Assembly (NCBI GenBank): GCA_964434165.1
Contig: CAYSUS010000001.1
Location: forward strand, 62,001-126,000
Length of the DNA stretch: 64,000 bases
Source: CAYSUS01 sp964434165
Lineage (GTDB): Bacteria > Planctomycetota > Planctomycetia > Pirellulales > Thermoguttaceae
Direction of reading: 5' to 3'
In this document: in pieces, positions 44,446-53,443 of the stretch
Layout: each line of letters begins with the position of its first letter
Position numbering within the stretch: position 1 is the stretch's first letter
Made by a program: the position numbers and the translations under genes
The notes under the pieces: generated by a model
Told to the model about the DNA's origin: nothing
Databases searched by the model: none
The model's input: only the letters and a program-made list of their open reading frames with translations

Positions 44446-45528
44446 CTACCCGAGGACCGTCAGGCTGGGAAGCGGCGGCCGCTCGGCCCGCGAACGGGTC
44501 AGATTGCGGACCAGCTTCCCGCACACGGCCTCCAGATACGGGGCCGTTTCCGGGTCGTCGAAGCTCGTGGCGATGCGGCCCTCGTCGCCGCGCACGCGCA
44601 GCCCGACGTTCAGCGGGATCTCTCCCAGGAAAGGCACCTCCAGCTCCGCGGCCCTGGTTCTCGCGCCCCCGCAACCGAAGATCTCGTGCCGCGCCCCGCA
44701 CTGCGAGCAGGTGAAGAAGCTCATGTTCTCGACCATGCCCAACACCTCGATATCGACCTTCCGGAACATGGCGATGGCCTTGGTCGCATCGAGCAGGGCC
44801 ACGTCCTGAGGCGTGCACACGACCACCGCGCCGGACAGGGGCAGTAGCTGAGAGAGGGTCAGGGCCACGTCGCCCGTGCCCGGCGGCATGTCGATGATCA
44901 GGTAGTCCAGGTCTCCCCAGTCGGTGTCGCGGAGGAACTGCGAAATCGCGCCGTGGAGCATGGGGCCTCGCCAGATCACGGCCTCGCCCGGCGGAACCAC
45001 GAAGCCGATCGACATCACGGCCAGACCGTCCGCCCGGACCGGCCGGATCCGGCCCTCCTCGATCGCCGGGCGCTCGTGACTTCCGATCAGGTGCGGGATG
45101 CTCGGGCCATAGACGTCGGCGTCCATCAGTCCCACCTTGCATCCCGCCCGGCTCAGTCCGTACGCCAGAATGGCCGCCACCGAGCTCTTTCCCACGCCGC
45201 CCTTGCCCGAGCCGACCGCGACCACGCTCTTCGCCGCCAGACCGATCTCGCCCACCTTCTCCGCGGGACGCTCGTGCACGGCCAGCGAGACGTCGACCTC
45301 GGCGAGCTGCGGAAAGCGGGCACGCAGGCGCCGCACCAGATCGTTCCTCGCCTCCTCCCAAAGCGGCGCGGAGAAGGACGTCAGCCCCAGCGTGACGCAC
45401 AGGCGGTCGTCCTGGAGGCTCAGATCGTGGACCTGCCCCCCCGTCACGATGCTTCTGCCGGTCTCCGGATCCTGGAACTCGGCCAGGGCCTTCTCCACTT
45501 CCGCCTTGCTCAACGGGCCGTCCGACAT
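44446..45528 (-). CDS. mrp: Mrp/NBP35 family Fe-S carrier ATPase
   Basis: P-loop ATPase that transfers Fe-S clusters to target proteins, relevant to the Fe-S-rich complex I nearby. 360 residues from the ATG at 45528, which has GGGAG about 8 bases upstream; a start at 45543 lacks a ribosome site. N-terminal DUF59-like (MIP18) domain (about 1-85), then GKGGVGKSS (about 110), DADVYGPSIPHL, and the cluster-binding CSQCG (about 270). Ends convergently with the histone-like gene. A palindromic repeat lies just upstream of its start. Confidence 0.92.
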   Translation of the reverse strand: MSDGPLSKAEVEKALAEFQDPETGRSIVTGGQVHDLSLQDDRLCVTLGLTSFSAPLWEEARNDLVRRLRARFPQLAEVDVSLAVHERPAEKVGEIGLAAKSVVAVGSGKGGVGKSSVAAILAYGLSRAGCKVGLMDADVYGPSIPHLIGSHERPAIEEGRIRPVRADGLAVMSIGFVVPPGEAVIWRGPMLHGAISQFLRDTDWGDLDYLIIDMPPGTGDVALTLSQLLPLSGAVVVCTPQDVALLDATKAIAMFRKVDIEVLGMVENMSFFTCSQCGARHEIFGCGGARTRAAELEVPFLGEIPLNVGLRVRGDEGRIATSFDDPETAPYLEAVCGKLVRNLTRSRAERPPLPSLTVLG

Positions 45529-45568
45529 GGGTTGCTCTCCCATCGTTCTGTCAAGTTATGCGCGGGTC

Positions 45569-45601
45569 GGACTTCCGAAGTCTTGGAGACCTTGGAAGTC
45601 C
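45569..45601. repeat. palindromic repeat, copy 6
   Basis: 33-bp copy (GGACTTCCGAAGTCTT then GGAGACCTTGGAAGTCC) between the mrp start (45528) and the receiver-like gene stop (45620), both minus. Confidence 0.85.
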
Positions 45602-45619
45602 CGTAGGCTGGGGCAGATT

Positions 45620-46102
45620 TCACGTCGCTCCCCACGGCAGTCGCGCCCAGATCTGCTCCTCGGCCGAGCGTGCGGGAGGTGGCGCCATCGCCAGGTGGCG
45701 ACGGGCGATTCCGGCCAGCCGCCCGATCTGGCGGGGAGATATGGTGAAGTGCACCGCACCCGCCTCGCGAAACAACCACTCCCAGTCCGCCAGCGGCCGA
45801 TCGGCCACCACGGCGACCTGCGAGCGCGGGAACCGACGGCCGTGTGCGGCCACGCGATCGAGCAGTTCCCGCAGGTCGTGCTTCGTCAACTCGGCCACGA
45901 CGAAGCTCGCCGGACGCCGCTCCAGCTCGTCCCACGCGCCGGCCACCGCGCCGGCCTCGAAAACCGTCGTCGCCTGGCTCGCCATCTCCTGGCGAAGCGC
46001 CGCGGCCCACCGGCCGCGGCTTTCCGCGACGATCACTCGGGGGGGAAGCCCGTCGCCGACAGCCCATAGGTCCGACTTGGGAAACTCGCTGCTTACGATC
46101 AT
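45620..46102 (-). CDS. degenerate receiver-domain protein
   Basis: Protein of 160 residues. It has the rhythm of a response-regulator receiver (RVIVAESRGRWAAALRQEM, VVAELTKHDL, VAVVADRPL, VHFTISPRQI), but the phospho-Asp position reads Glu in VVAELTK and the conserved Lys is lost in FTISP. It probably cannot be phosphorylated and works as a fixed-state or protein-binding module. Its ATG overlaps the stop of the upstream regulator gene by 4 bp (ATGA), so the two are translationally coupled. It is the last gene of the nuo-linked cluster; the name is tentative. Confidence 0.65.
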   Translation of the reverse strand: MIVSSEFPKSDLWAVGDGLPPRVIVAESRGRWAAALRQEMASQATTVFEAGAVAGAWDELERRPASFVVAELTKHDLRELLDRVAAHGRRFPRSQVAVVADRPLADWEWLFREAGAVHFTISPRQIGRLAGIARRHLAMAPPPARSAEEQIWARLPWGAT

Positions 46103-47523
46103 GTTAGGGGCCGCTCCGGAGGCGGACAAGGCGCCGGCCCGGCGGCCGACGGCTCCAGACCAAGCTGCACCAGGCGCCGGTAGAGACGCGGGCGCGTCAT
46201 ACCCAGAAGCCTGGCGGCCTTGGCCTTGTTGCCACGGGCCTGCTGCATGGCGCGTTCGATCAACTCGCGCTCCACGCGGGCGAGGAAGTCATCCAGGTCG
46301 ATCGTCGTCTCCGTGCGTCGAGGTCGGGCGGCGGCCTCGGCGGCCAGGTGCAGCGACTTGGGCAGCTCGGCCAGACCGATCTCCGCCCCCTCCGTCCGCT
46401 GGTGGGCTTCCTCCACGACGGCCGCCATCTCGTCGAGATTGCCCGTCCAGCGATGCGCCACCAACCGATCCAGCGCCTCGGGCGCGAAACCGCGGACCTG
46501 CTTACCGCCGCGGGCGTTGATCTCTTCGACAAAGACCTGCGCCAGCGCGGGGATGTCCTCGCGCCGCTGCGCCAGCGGCGGCAACTCGATCACGAGTGTG
46601 CTCAGAAGCGACGCCAGGTCTTTGCGGTAGGCGCCCTGTTCGGCCAGGTCAAGCAGCGAGGCGGCCGACGTGCCGATGACCCGCATCGTCGGGGACCGGG
46701 CGGAGAACACATCGGCGAGCGGCCCCTGCACGTCGGCCGGCAGTCGATCGACGTCGTTCATCAGCAGCGTGGTCCGCTGCTCGACGGCACCGGGCTCGCG
46801 GCGGCCGGCCAGGGCGGCGATCGTGGACTGGATCAGCTCGCCGTCCAGAAGCGCGCACGCCAGGGGCACGATCGGCCCGCGCGCGGCGGCGTGGGTCCCG
46901 TAGTGAATGGCGTGGGCGACGTGCTGCCGGCCGCTGCCCTTCGGACCCACGAGCAGCACGCTCGCGCGGCTCGTTGCGGCCGCCTCGACCTGGGCGCGGA
47001 CGCGGCCTGCCGCCAGGCTTCTGCCGACCAGTCGGTCGGTGTGGAACCGGGCCGCGGTCCGGTGCCGGAACAGGCGCACCTCTTCGTGGAGCGCCGCCGC
47101 CTCCGAGGGATGAGCCTGCTGCAGCGGCGCGGTTTCGCTCTCGGGTAGATCGGCCGCCTCGACCACGGCCCAAACGCCGACGGGCTCGGCCGGGTCGGTA
47201 GCCAGCGAGAGGAACCGCGCGCGGCGGCGGCGCAGCTCGCCTTCGGGCCCGAGGCTGACGACCGTGCCAATCGTTTCCCCCGCGGCCATGGCGCCCGGCG
47301 GCGGACACAACCCGGCTGCCGCGGCGTCGGCGCCGGTCGCCTCGGGGCTGGAGTGGTAAGCGCATCGCCGCCCGAGCAGGTCTTCCGCGGCCAAGCCGAT
47401 CCATTCCAGCAGTGCCCGGTTGCAGAACACGACCGCGCGCCGGTCGTCGAGGGCGTAGATCGGCTGGGGGGACGCGTTCAGGACCCGAGCGAGGTCGGTG
47501 GCGGTGATCCGCGTGCGGGGCAT
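46099..47523 (-). CDS. AAA+/Fis-type regulator with degraded sigma-54 motifs
   Basis: Protein of 474 residues with a PAS-like sensor (about 8-115), an AAA+ domain (about 160-400) and a Fis-type HTH (ERAMQQARGNKAKAARLLGM, about 432-451). In a functional sigma-54 activator, Walker A is GxxGxGKE, the loop is GAFTGA, and Walker B is GTLFLDE. Here they read GPKGSGRQ, no GAFTGA is seen, and TTLLMNDVD. So ATP hydrolysis and sigma-54 contact are probably lost while the DNA-binding end remains. It starts 6 bp after nuoN and is likely co-transcribed with the nuo operon. Auto-regulation of nuo is plausible inference. Confidence 0.8.
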   Translation of the reverse strand: MPRTRITATDLARVLNASPQPIYALDDRRAVVFCNRALLEWIGLAAEDLLGRRCAYHSSPEATGADAAAAGLCPPPGAMAAGETIGTVVSLGPEGELRRRRARFLSLATDPAEPVGVWAVVEAADLPESETAPLQQAHPSEAAALHEEVRLFRHRTAARFHTDRLVGRSLAAGRVRAQVEAAATSRASVLLVGPKGSGRQHVAHAIHYGTHAAARGPIVPLACALLDGELIQSTIAALAGRREPGAVEQRTTLLMNDVDRLPADVQGPLADVFSARSPTMRVIGTSAASLLDLAEQGAYRKDLASLLSTLVIELPPLAQRREDIPALAQVFVEEINARGGKQVRGFAPEALDRLVAHRWTGNLDEMAAVVEEAHQRTEGAEIGLAELPKSLHLAAEAAARPRRTETTIDLDDFLARVERELIERAMQQARGNKAKAARLLGMTRPRLYRRLVQLGLEPSAAGPAPCPPPERPLT

Positions 47524-47529
47524 ACTCGA

Positions 47530-49089
47530 CTATTGTGATTCCCGCTGGGGCGAAATGGAATCCGCCTCGGCCAGCGCCGCCGCGGCGGGCGGCTCGACCT
47601 GGCCGGCCCGCTCCGACTGGCGCGTCAGCGGCCCCGGAGACAGGCCGATGGCCACGGTCAGAAGGCCGCACAGGGCGGCCGCGGACCAGGCCCCCGCGCC
47701 CCCCTGGCTTCCAGGCGTACCCAACGGAAGGCGGAAGTACATCACGGCCACGACCCGCAGGTAATAGGCCGCCGCCACGGCCGCGTTGAGCACGCCGATC
47801 ACGGCCAGCCCCAGGAACCACACCTGAAGATCGACTCCCGCGTCGCTCGAAAGCCCGATCCGCAAGGCCGCGGCGAACACCGCCAGCTTGCCCCAGAAGC
47901 CGGCCAGCGGCGGGATCCCGGCCAGGCTGAACATGAAGAGGCCCATCAGCGTCGCCATCAGCGGTCGGGTTCGGGCGAGGCCGGCCAGCTCGTCCACGCC
48001 TTCGATTTCGCGCCCGTCGCGCCCCAGCCAGGCGGCCACCGCGAACGCGCCGATCGTGGCCGCGGCATACACGCTCAAGTAGAAGAGGACCGCGCCCAGG
48101 CCGCTCCACTGGCCGGCGATCCGCTCCCGGCCGGCGAGTCCCACGGCCAGGGCGATGAGCACGTAGCCGGAGTTGGCGATCGAGCTGTACGCCAGGAGCC
48201 GCCGAAGGTTGTCCTGCCACAGGGCCATCACGTTGCCGAACGTCATGGTCACCACGGCCAGGGCCACGGCCACGCGCCACGTGAACGCGTACAAGTCCGC
48301 CGGCGGCACGGCCAGGGCGACGATCCGCACCAGGGCCACGAACCCGGCGATCTTGGGCAGCACGGAGAGCAGCGCAGCGTTGGGATGCGTGGTGCCCTGG
48401 TACACGTCGGGCGCGTAGAAGTGGAACGGCACGGCGGCGATCTTGAATCCCAGGCCCGCGAAGATCAATACGCCGGCGATCTTGGTCAGGGCGCCCAGCC
48501 CCCCCGGCTCGCTTGCCGCGAGGATCAGCCGCTCGTGGATGACACTCAGCTCCAGCGACCCGGACGCGCCGTAGAGGAAGCTCAAACCGTAAAGAAGGAT
48601 CGCCGAGGCGAGGATAGAGAGAAAGAAGTACTTGGCGGCCGCCTCCTGCGACGCGGCGTCGCGCCGGCCCAGGTAGAGCAGCACGTAGGTCGGGATCGAG
48701 ACCAGTTCCAGGGCAACGAACACCAGCACGAGGTTGCCGGCGGCCGAGACGAGCATCCCTCCGGCGGTGGTCAACAGCAGCGAGCCGACGTATTCGGGCG
48801 CGTCGGCGCGAGGCCGGGGCGAGGACGAGAGCAGCAGGAGAAGCCCGCCGGACGCCAGCACGAGCCAGCGGACGAACAGGGCCAACCCGTCGATCGCCAC
48901 GGAGCCCTCGACCATCGTCCGCGCAGACGTCTGCGCCAGGGCCATCGCGGCGACCGCGATCGCGCCTCCCGCGATCCAGCTCCACACGCCGCGCCCTGCA
49001 TAGAACGCCCCGCCCAGGTAAATCGCCACGGCCACGGCGACGAGCGTGATCTCGGGAAGCAGCAGCGCGATCGTCTCGGGGGACAGCAA
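47530..49089 (-). CDS. nuoN: NADH-quinone oxidoreductase subunit N
   Basis: Antiporter-like membrane subunit of complex I, 519 residues, about 14 helices, with the conserved lysines of the proton channel in the helices around residues 230-300 (LLSVLPKIAGFVALVRIV and similar). The TTG at 49089 is supported by GAGGAGG 8 bases upstream, at the end of nuoM. Last subunit in the operon order A-N, as in many bacteria. The C-terminal residues are a short polar tail. The regulator gene follows after 6 bp. Confidence 0.93.
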   Translation of the reverse strand: MLSPETIALLLPEITLVAVAVAIYLGGAFYAGRGVWSWIAGGAIAVAAMALAQTSARTMVEGSVAIDGLALFVRWLVLASGGLLLLLSSSPRPRADAPEYVGSLLLTTAGGMLVSAAGNLVLVFVALELVSIPTYVLLYLGRRDAASQEAAAKYFFLSILASAILLYGLSFLYGASGSLELSVIHERLILAASEPGGLGALTKIAGVLIFAGLGFKIAAVPFHFYAPDVYQGTTHPNAALLSVLPKIAGFVALVRIVALAVPPADLYAFTWRVAVALAVVTMTFGNVMALWQDNLRRLLAYSSIANSGYVLIALAVGLAGRERIAGQWSGLGAVLFYLSVYAAATIGAFAVAAWLGRDGREIEGVDELAGLARTRPLMATLMGLFMFSLAGIPPLAGFWGKLAVFAAALRIGLSSDAGVDLQVWFLGLAVIGVLNAAVAAAYYLRVVAVMYFRLPLGTPGSQGGAGAWSAAALCGLLTVAIGLSPGPLTRQSERAGQVEPPAAAALAEADSISPQRESQ

Positions 49090-49092
49090 CGG

Positions 49093-50694
49093 TCAGTCCT
49101 CCTCACCCACGCCCGAGACTTCGGAAGTCTGAGTTGCTTCCATCGCCTGGGCCGTAATCCGCTCAAGCGTCGGTCCCATCCGATCCAGGAAGAACCGGGG
49201 ACAGACGCCAATCCATACCATCAGCACGACCAGCGGGGCGAGGGCCGCGATCTCGCGCCGGTCCAGGTCGCGCACGGGCGGATCGTCCTCCTTCCTGGCC
49301 GGTTCCCGCAAGGGCCCGTAGAACACTCGCTGGACGAGCCACAGCATGTACCAGGCGCCGAGCACTACGCCGCTCGTGGCCAGCACGGCCAGGGCCGTGT
49401 AGGTCGCGGTCCAACCGGCCGGCGCCTCGGCCCAGCCTCGCTGGAACATCCCGAGCAGGATGAGCAGCTCGCCCACGAACCCGTTGAGCCCCGGAAGCCC
49501 GATGCTCGACAGCGTGGCCACGAGCATGAAGAACGCCAGCCAGGGGAGCTTGCGGGCCAGGCCGCCCAGATCGGCGATCCGCCGGGTGTGGTAGCGCTCG
49601 TAGAGCATCCCGACCAGCGCGAACAGGGCCCCGGTGGACAGCCCGTGATTGACCATCTGCAGCACGCCCCCTTCGATTCCCAGGCGCGTCAAGGCGAAGA
49701 TCCCCAGCATGCAGAAGCCCAGGTGGCTGACGCTGGAGTAGGCGATCAGCCGCTTGATGTCGCTTTGCGCCAGCGCGACCAGGGCACCGTAGAGGATGCC
49801 CGCCACGGAGAGGCCCAGCAACCACGGCATCAGCACGGCCGTGGCCTCCGGCAGCATGGCCACGCTGAAGCGGAGGAAGCCGTAGGTGCCGACCTTCAAT
49901 AGCACGCCGGCAAGGATCACGCTTCCAGCGGCCGGGGCTTCGACGTGGGCTAGTGGCAGCCACGTATGCAGCGGGAACAGGGGCACCTTGACGGCGAACC
50001 CCGCGAACAGGGCCAGGAAGATCCATATCTGAATCCACAGCGGCATGCGCTCACCACCCACCATTGCGGCGAGGTAGCCGGTCAACTGCGGGATCGAGAA
50101 GCTCAGCACGCCCGAGCTGTAGTACACCCAGATCACCACGGCAAGCAGCCCGAGGAAGGTCAGCACGCTGCCGGCCAGGGTGAACAGGAAGAACTTCACG
50201 GCCGCATAGCGGCGCTCCTCGCTCCCCCAGATGCCGATGAGGAAGAACAGCGGGATCAGCGTGAACTCGAAGAAGACGTAGAACAGGATGATGTCCCGAG
50301 CGACGAACACGCCGAGCATGCCCGTCTCCAACAGGAGTAGCAGCCGATAGAACCGCGAGGCCTGGTCGTCGATCGCCTCCCAACTGATCAGCACGGCGAC
50401 CACGACCAAGAGCGCGGTGAGGGCATACAGCCATACGCTCAGCCCGTCCAGGGCGACCGAGAAGCGGATATCGACCGGGGCGTCGTTGCCGGACCAGGCA
50501 TAATCGACCAGCCCGAACGCCTCCTCGCCCGCCGGATAGTAGCCCGCAACGATCGCCGCAAGGATGAACGTGAACAGGGCCGTGACCAGGGCGCTCTGTC
50601 GGGCGCGCTGGCGCTCGCCCCCGGCCAGGATCGCGCCCACGGCCGGAAACAGCACGCTTGCCAGAAGCAGGATGCCCGCAGTCGCCTCGGTCAC
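49093..50694 (-). CDS. nuoM: NADH-quinone oxidoreductase subunit M
   Basis: Proton-pumping membrane subunit, 533 residues, about 14 helices, GTG start. Typical segments: WEAIDDQASRFYRLLLLLET, IPLFFLIGIWGSEERRYAAV, PLFPLHTWLPLAHVEAPAAG (the conserved HTWLP block), and SDIKRLIAYSSVSHLGF. The last 15 residues (MEATQTSEVSGVGEED) are coded partly by a half-copy of the palindromic repeat, so its C-terminal end was extended by a repeat insertion. Lies between nuoL and nuoN. Confidence 0.93.
   Translation of the reverse strand: MTEATAGILLLASVLFPAVGAILAGGERQRARQSALVTALFTFILAAIVAGYYPAGEEAFGLVDYAWSGNDAPVDIRFSVALDGLSVWLYALTALLVVVAVLISWEAIDDQASRFYRLLLLLETGMLGVFVARDIILFYVFFEFTLIPLFFLIGIWGSEERRYAAVKFFLFTLAGSVLTFLGLLAVVIWVYYSSGVLSFSIPQLTGYLAAMVGGERMPLWIQIWIFLALFAGFAVKVPLFPLHTWLPLAHVEAPAAGSVILAGVLLKVGTYGFLRFSVAMLPEATAVLMPWLLGLSVAGILYGALVALAQSDIKRLIAYSSVSHLGFCMLGIFALTRLGIEGGVLQMVNHGLSTGALFALVGMLYERYHTRRIADLGGLARKLPWLAFFMLVATLSSIGLPGLNGFVGELLILLGMFQRGWAEAPAGWTATYTALAVLATSGVVLGAWYMLWLVQRVFYGPLREPARKEDDPPVRDLDRREIAALAPLVVLMVWIGVCPRFFLDRMGPTLERITAQAMEATQTSEVSGVGEED
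49116..49130. repeat. palindromic half-repeat inside the 3' end of nuoM
   Basis: AGACTTCGGAAGTCT, one arm of the dispersed unit, in coding DNA (codes TSEVSG on the minus strand). Confidence 0.8.
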
Positions 50695-50714
50695 GTCAAC
50701 GAATCCTCTTCAGT

Positions 50715-50747
50715 CCAGACTTCCGAAGTCTTGAAGACTTCGGAGGT
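50715..50747. repeat. palindromic repeat, copy 7
   Basis: Full copy (CCAGACTTCCGAAGTCTT then GAAGACTTCGGAGGT) in the 132-bp gap between nuoL and nuoM. A transcript hairpin here would interrupt the long nuo mRNA and could set relative expression. Confidence 0.88.
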
Positions 50748-50806
50748 GTTGTTGTCGCACCGCGGGCAGCATGCCCCCGCTTCGCGAGGGCACGCCACAC
50801 GGCCGG

Positions 50807-50821
50807 AGACTTCGGAAGTCT
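50807..50821. repeat. palindromic half-repeat after nuoL
   Basis: AGACTTCGGAAGTCT, 6 bp beyond the nuoL stop, in the same nuoL-nuoM gap as the full copy at 50715. Confidence 0.8.
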
Positions 50822-50826
50822 TCTCC

Positions 50827-52968
50827 TCACATCATCAGCGCCCCGATCAACACCAGCAGCCCCAGCACCATGGCGAGGGCGTAGAACGGGATCAGCCCGT
50901 TCTGGAGCGACCGCAGGGCCGCTCCGGCCGCCTGGGGAGCCAGCCCAGCGAGGTTCACCAGCCCGTCGATCACGTAGCGATCCGCCCAGTAACTCACCGC
51001 GGCCACGGCTTGAAGCGGCCACACGACCACGAGCTGATACAACGGATCGAAGAACAGCTTGCCGTAGGAGAGCTGGTACAGCCCCACGTTCTTCATCAGC
51101 TCCGTGATTCGTCGCAGCAGATCCGCGGGGCCTGGATATAGTCCGGCCGCCAGCACGATTCCCACGACCGCCACGGCGGTGCTCGTGGCGGCGACCGAAA
51201 GGTACGACGCCTGCGCCGCGCCCGACCCGTGCTCTTCAAGCCCCGCAAAGGCCAGCGACGGCGTGGTGGCCAAGAAGTGCTCGAAGGAGTGCGTCAGCTC
51301 GAACAGGGCCCCCACGACGATCGCCCCCGCGGCGAGGACCACCAGCGGCACGGTCATCACCGGCGGCGACTCGTGGGCATGGTGCCCGGCCTCGGGCGGG
51401 ACCCGTTCCTCCCCGTAGAAGGTGAGGAAGAACGCCCGAAAGGCGTAAAACGCCGTGAGCAGCCCGGTCACCACGGCGAGCCAGCCCAGCAGCCCGTAAA
51501 CGGCTCCCTCCTGTTCCGCCACGGCCAACAGGACCAGGTCCTTGCTCCAAAAGCCCGCGAAGGGAAACACGCCGGCCAGGGCCAGGCAGCCGACCAGGAA
51601 CGTGGCGTGGGTCCAGGGCATGACACGCCGCAGGCCGCCAATCCGAGTCACGTCGATCACCCCCCCCATCGCGTGCATCACACTGCCCGCCCCCAGGAAC
51701 AACAGGGCCTTGAAGAACGCGTGAGTAAACAGGTGGAACATCCCGGCAACGGCACCCAGCAGTGTGCCCGCCCCCAGCCCGAGGAACATGTAACCGAGCT
51801 GGCTGATCGTCGAGTAGGCGAGGATCCGCTTCAGATCCGTCTGCGTCAGGGCGATGAAGGCGGCCACCAGCGCCGTGAGCCCGCCGATCGTGGCCACCAC
51901 GAGCATGGCGTCCGTCGAAGCCACGAACAGCGGCATGCACCGCGCGACCATGTACACCCCGGCCGTGACCATCGTGGCAGCGTGGATCAAGGCGCTGACG
52001 GGCGTGGGGCCTTCCATGGCATCGGGCAACCACACGTGCAAGGGGAGCTGGGCGCTTTTGCCGCAGGCCCCCAGCATCAGCAACAGGGCGATCGCCGTGG
52101 CCACGGCGCCGCCGGCGTAGAGGGTCTCCGGATCGGCCAGCCGGGTGTGGCCGAGGATGCCGACGGTCTGGAGGGTGTGGCCGGCCGCGGTCTCGACCAC
52201 CGTGTCATGGAAATCGAGCGTGCCGTAGGTCGTCCAGAGGAGGAACACGCCCAGGGCGAAGCCGAAATCGCCCACCCGATTGACCAGAAACGCCTTCTTA
52301 CCGGCCGCGGCTGCTTCGGGCTGGTGGTACCAGAAGCCGATCAACAGGTAGCTGCACAGCCCCACCGCCTCCCAGAACACGTAGAGCAGCACGAAGTTGC
52401 TCACCGAGACCAGCATGGTCATCGAGAACACGAACAGCGAGATGTAGCTGAAAAACCGCCAGTAGCCAGGGTCGCCCTGCATGTAGCCGATCGAGTAAAC
52501 GGCCACCAGGAGCGAGATCAGCGTGACCGTGGCTAGCATGACCGCCGTGAGAGCGTCGGCACGGAGTGTCACCTCGACGCGGAAGGGGAGGCGGACGGCG
52601 GGTCCGTCCTCCCGGGGGAGAGAGGCGCCACTGGCAGCTTGCCTGCCAGTGCCCTCCACGCCTGCACGGGCGTGCAGGCCGCCTGCGGCCCCCTCCGACG
52701 GCTCCGCGTAGGCGTCGGGCACGTCGGCCCACGTCCACAGCCGCACCACGCGCTCGAAGCCGATGCTGCCGCTCTCCTCGGCCTTATGCGACTGCTCGGC
52801 CACCTCCAGCACCAGAATCAGACTGGCCGCCGTCGAGACGGCCAGGGCCACGACCGTCGGGTAGCAGCTCTGCTCGCGTAGCAGGCGCGGACCGAGCGCG
52901 GCCGTGACCACCGCCGCCACCAGCGGCATGGCCGGAATCAGAGCCAGCAGCAGGCCGATGTCAAACAT
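50827..52968 (-). CDS. nuoL: NADH-quinone oxidoreductase subunit L, with inserted segment
   Basis: Largest proton-pumping subunit, 713 residues, about 15-16 helices plus the long amphipathic lateral helix. Core motifs include LLGACGKSAQLPLHVWLPDA, GPTPVSALIHAATMVTAGVY and TQTDLKRILAYSTISQLGY. Compared with typical NuoL there is an extra piece of about 40 residues after residue 86 (AYAEPSEGAAGGLHARAGVE, then GTGRQAASGASLPREDG) just before FRVEVTLRADALTAVM. Its DNA contains two hairpin palindromes, so it looks like an in-frame repeat insertion in a loop. The ATG overlaps nuoK by 8 bp. Confidence 0.93.
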   Translation of the reverse strand: MFDIGLLLALIPAMPLVAAVVTAALGPRLLREQSCYPTVVALAVSTAASLILVLEVAEQSHKAEESGSIGFERVVRLWTWADVPDAYAEPSEGAAGGLHARAGVEGTGRQAASGASLPREDGPAVRLPFRVEVTLRADALTAVMLATVTLISLLVAVYSIGYMQGDPGYWRFFSYISLFVFSMTMLVSVSNFVLLYVFWEAVGLCSYLLIGFWYHQPEAAAAGKKAFLVNRVGDFGFALGVFLLWTTYGTLDFHDTVVETAAGHTLQTVGILGHTRLADPETLYAGGAVATAIALLLMLGACGKSAQLPLHVWLPDAMEGPTPVSALIHAATMVTAGVYMVARCMPLFVASTDAMLVVATIGGLTALVAAFIALTQTDLKRILAYSTISQLGYMFLGLGAGTLLGAVAGMFHLFTHAFFKALLFLGAGSVMHAMGGVIDVTRIGGLRRVMPWTHATFLVGCLALAGVFPFAGFWSKDLVLLAVAEQEGAVYGLLGWLAVVTGLLTAFYAFRAFFLTFYGEERVPPEAGHHAHESPPVMTVPLVVLAAGAIVVGALFELTHSFEHFLATTPSLAFAGLEEHGSGAAQASYLSVAATSTAVAVVGIVLAAGLYPGPADLLRRITELMKNVGLYQLSYGKLFFDPLYQLVVVWPLQAVAAVSYWADRYVIDGLVNLAGLAPQAAGAALRSLQNGLIPFYALAMVLGLLVLIGALMM
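52629..52679. repeat. palindromic insertion inside nuoL
   Basis: Two adjacent hairpin palindromes in coding DNA: CACTGGCAGCTTGCCTGCCA plus GTG (52629-52651) and GCCTGCACGGGCGTGCAGGC (52660-52679). They encode the extra loop of NuoL. I recall the CTGGCAGCTTGCC unit as a frequent planctomycete repeat (recollection). Confidence 0.8.
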
Positions 52969-53413
52969 GAGGGCGATAGTCGGTTCGTTCGCGTGGGACC
53001 TGCGGCTCCACGCCCGCCGGCGCCAGCCGCGGCCATTCGTGGTCTTCCTCGGGCGGCGGCTCGGGAATCTCGTGATCGACGAATGGCGGCTGGTTCGCTT
53101 CGCGCAACTCCTGCCAGGCCGTGATGTCCAGCGTGCCGCTCCGCTGGAAGAGCATGAGGATCATCGCCAGGGCCACGGCCGCCTCGCAGGCCGCCACGGC
53201 GATGATGAAGACCACCAGCATCTGCCCGCCGAAGTCGTCGTGGAACCGTCCCCAGGCCACCAGGCTCACCGAGACGCCCTGGAGCATCATCTCGGCGCAG
53301 AGGAACATGAGGATCATGTTCCGCCGCGCCAGGAACCCGATCAGCCCGATGCCGAACAACAGGGCACCGACGATCAGGTAGTTGTGCAGCAGGGCGTATT
53401 CGTGGGCAGGCAT
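52961..53413 (-). CDS. nuoK: NADH-quinone oxidoreductase subunit K, long C-terminal tail
   Basis: Three-helix membrane subunit. The normal length is about 100 residues; here it is 150, because after the third helix (VALAMILMLFQ) there is a soluble, Pro/Glu-rich tail of about 45 residues (PEPPPEEDHEWPRLAPAG). The canonical start of the membrane part is HNYLIVGALLFGIGLIGF; the conserved acidic residues for proton relay lie in LCAEMMLQG and AACEAAVALA. The ATG at 53413 is used; a slightly earlier frame opening is poor. Overlaps the nuoL start by 8 bp. Confidence 0.9.
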   Translation of the reverse strand: MPAHEYALLHNYLIVGALLFGIGLIGFLARRNMILMFLCAEMMLQGVSVSLVAWGRFHDDFGGQMLVVFIIAVAACEAAVALAMILMLFQRSGTLDITAWQELREANQPPFVDHEIPEPPPEEDHEWPRLAPAGVEPQVPRERTDYRPHV

Positions 53414-53443
53414 GGAAGTCGGTCGCGGTTGACGGGTGCAACC

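Noticed and set aside
44446..45528. NifH/ParA family role for the P-loop ATPase
   Set aside because: The DUF59-like start and CSQCG cluster ligands fit Mrp/NBP35.
46099..47523. A functional sigma-54 activator for nuo
   Set aside because: GAFTGA is missing and Walker motifs are degraded, so sigma-54 contact and ATPase are unlikely. It may still bind DNA through its Fis-type HTH.
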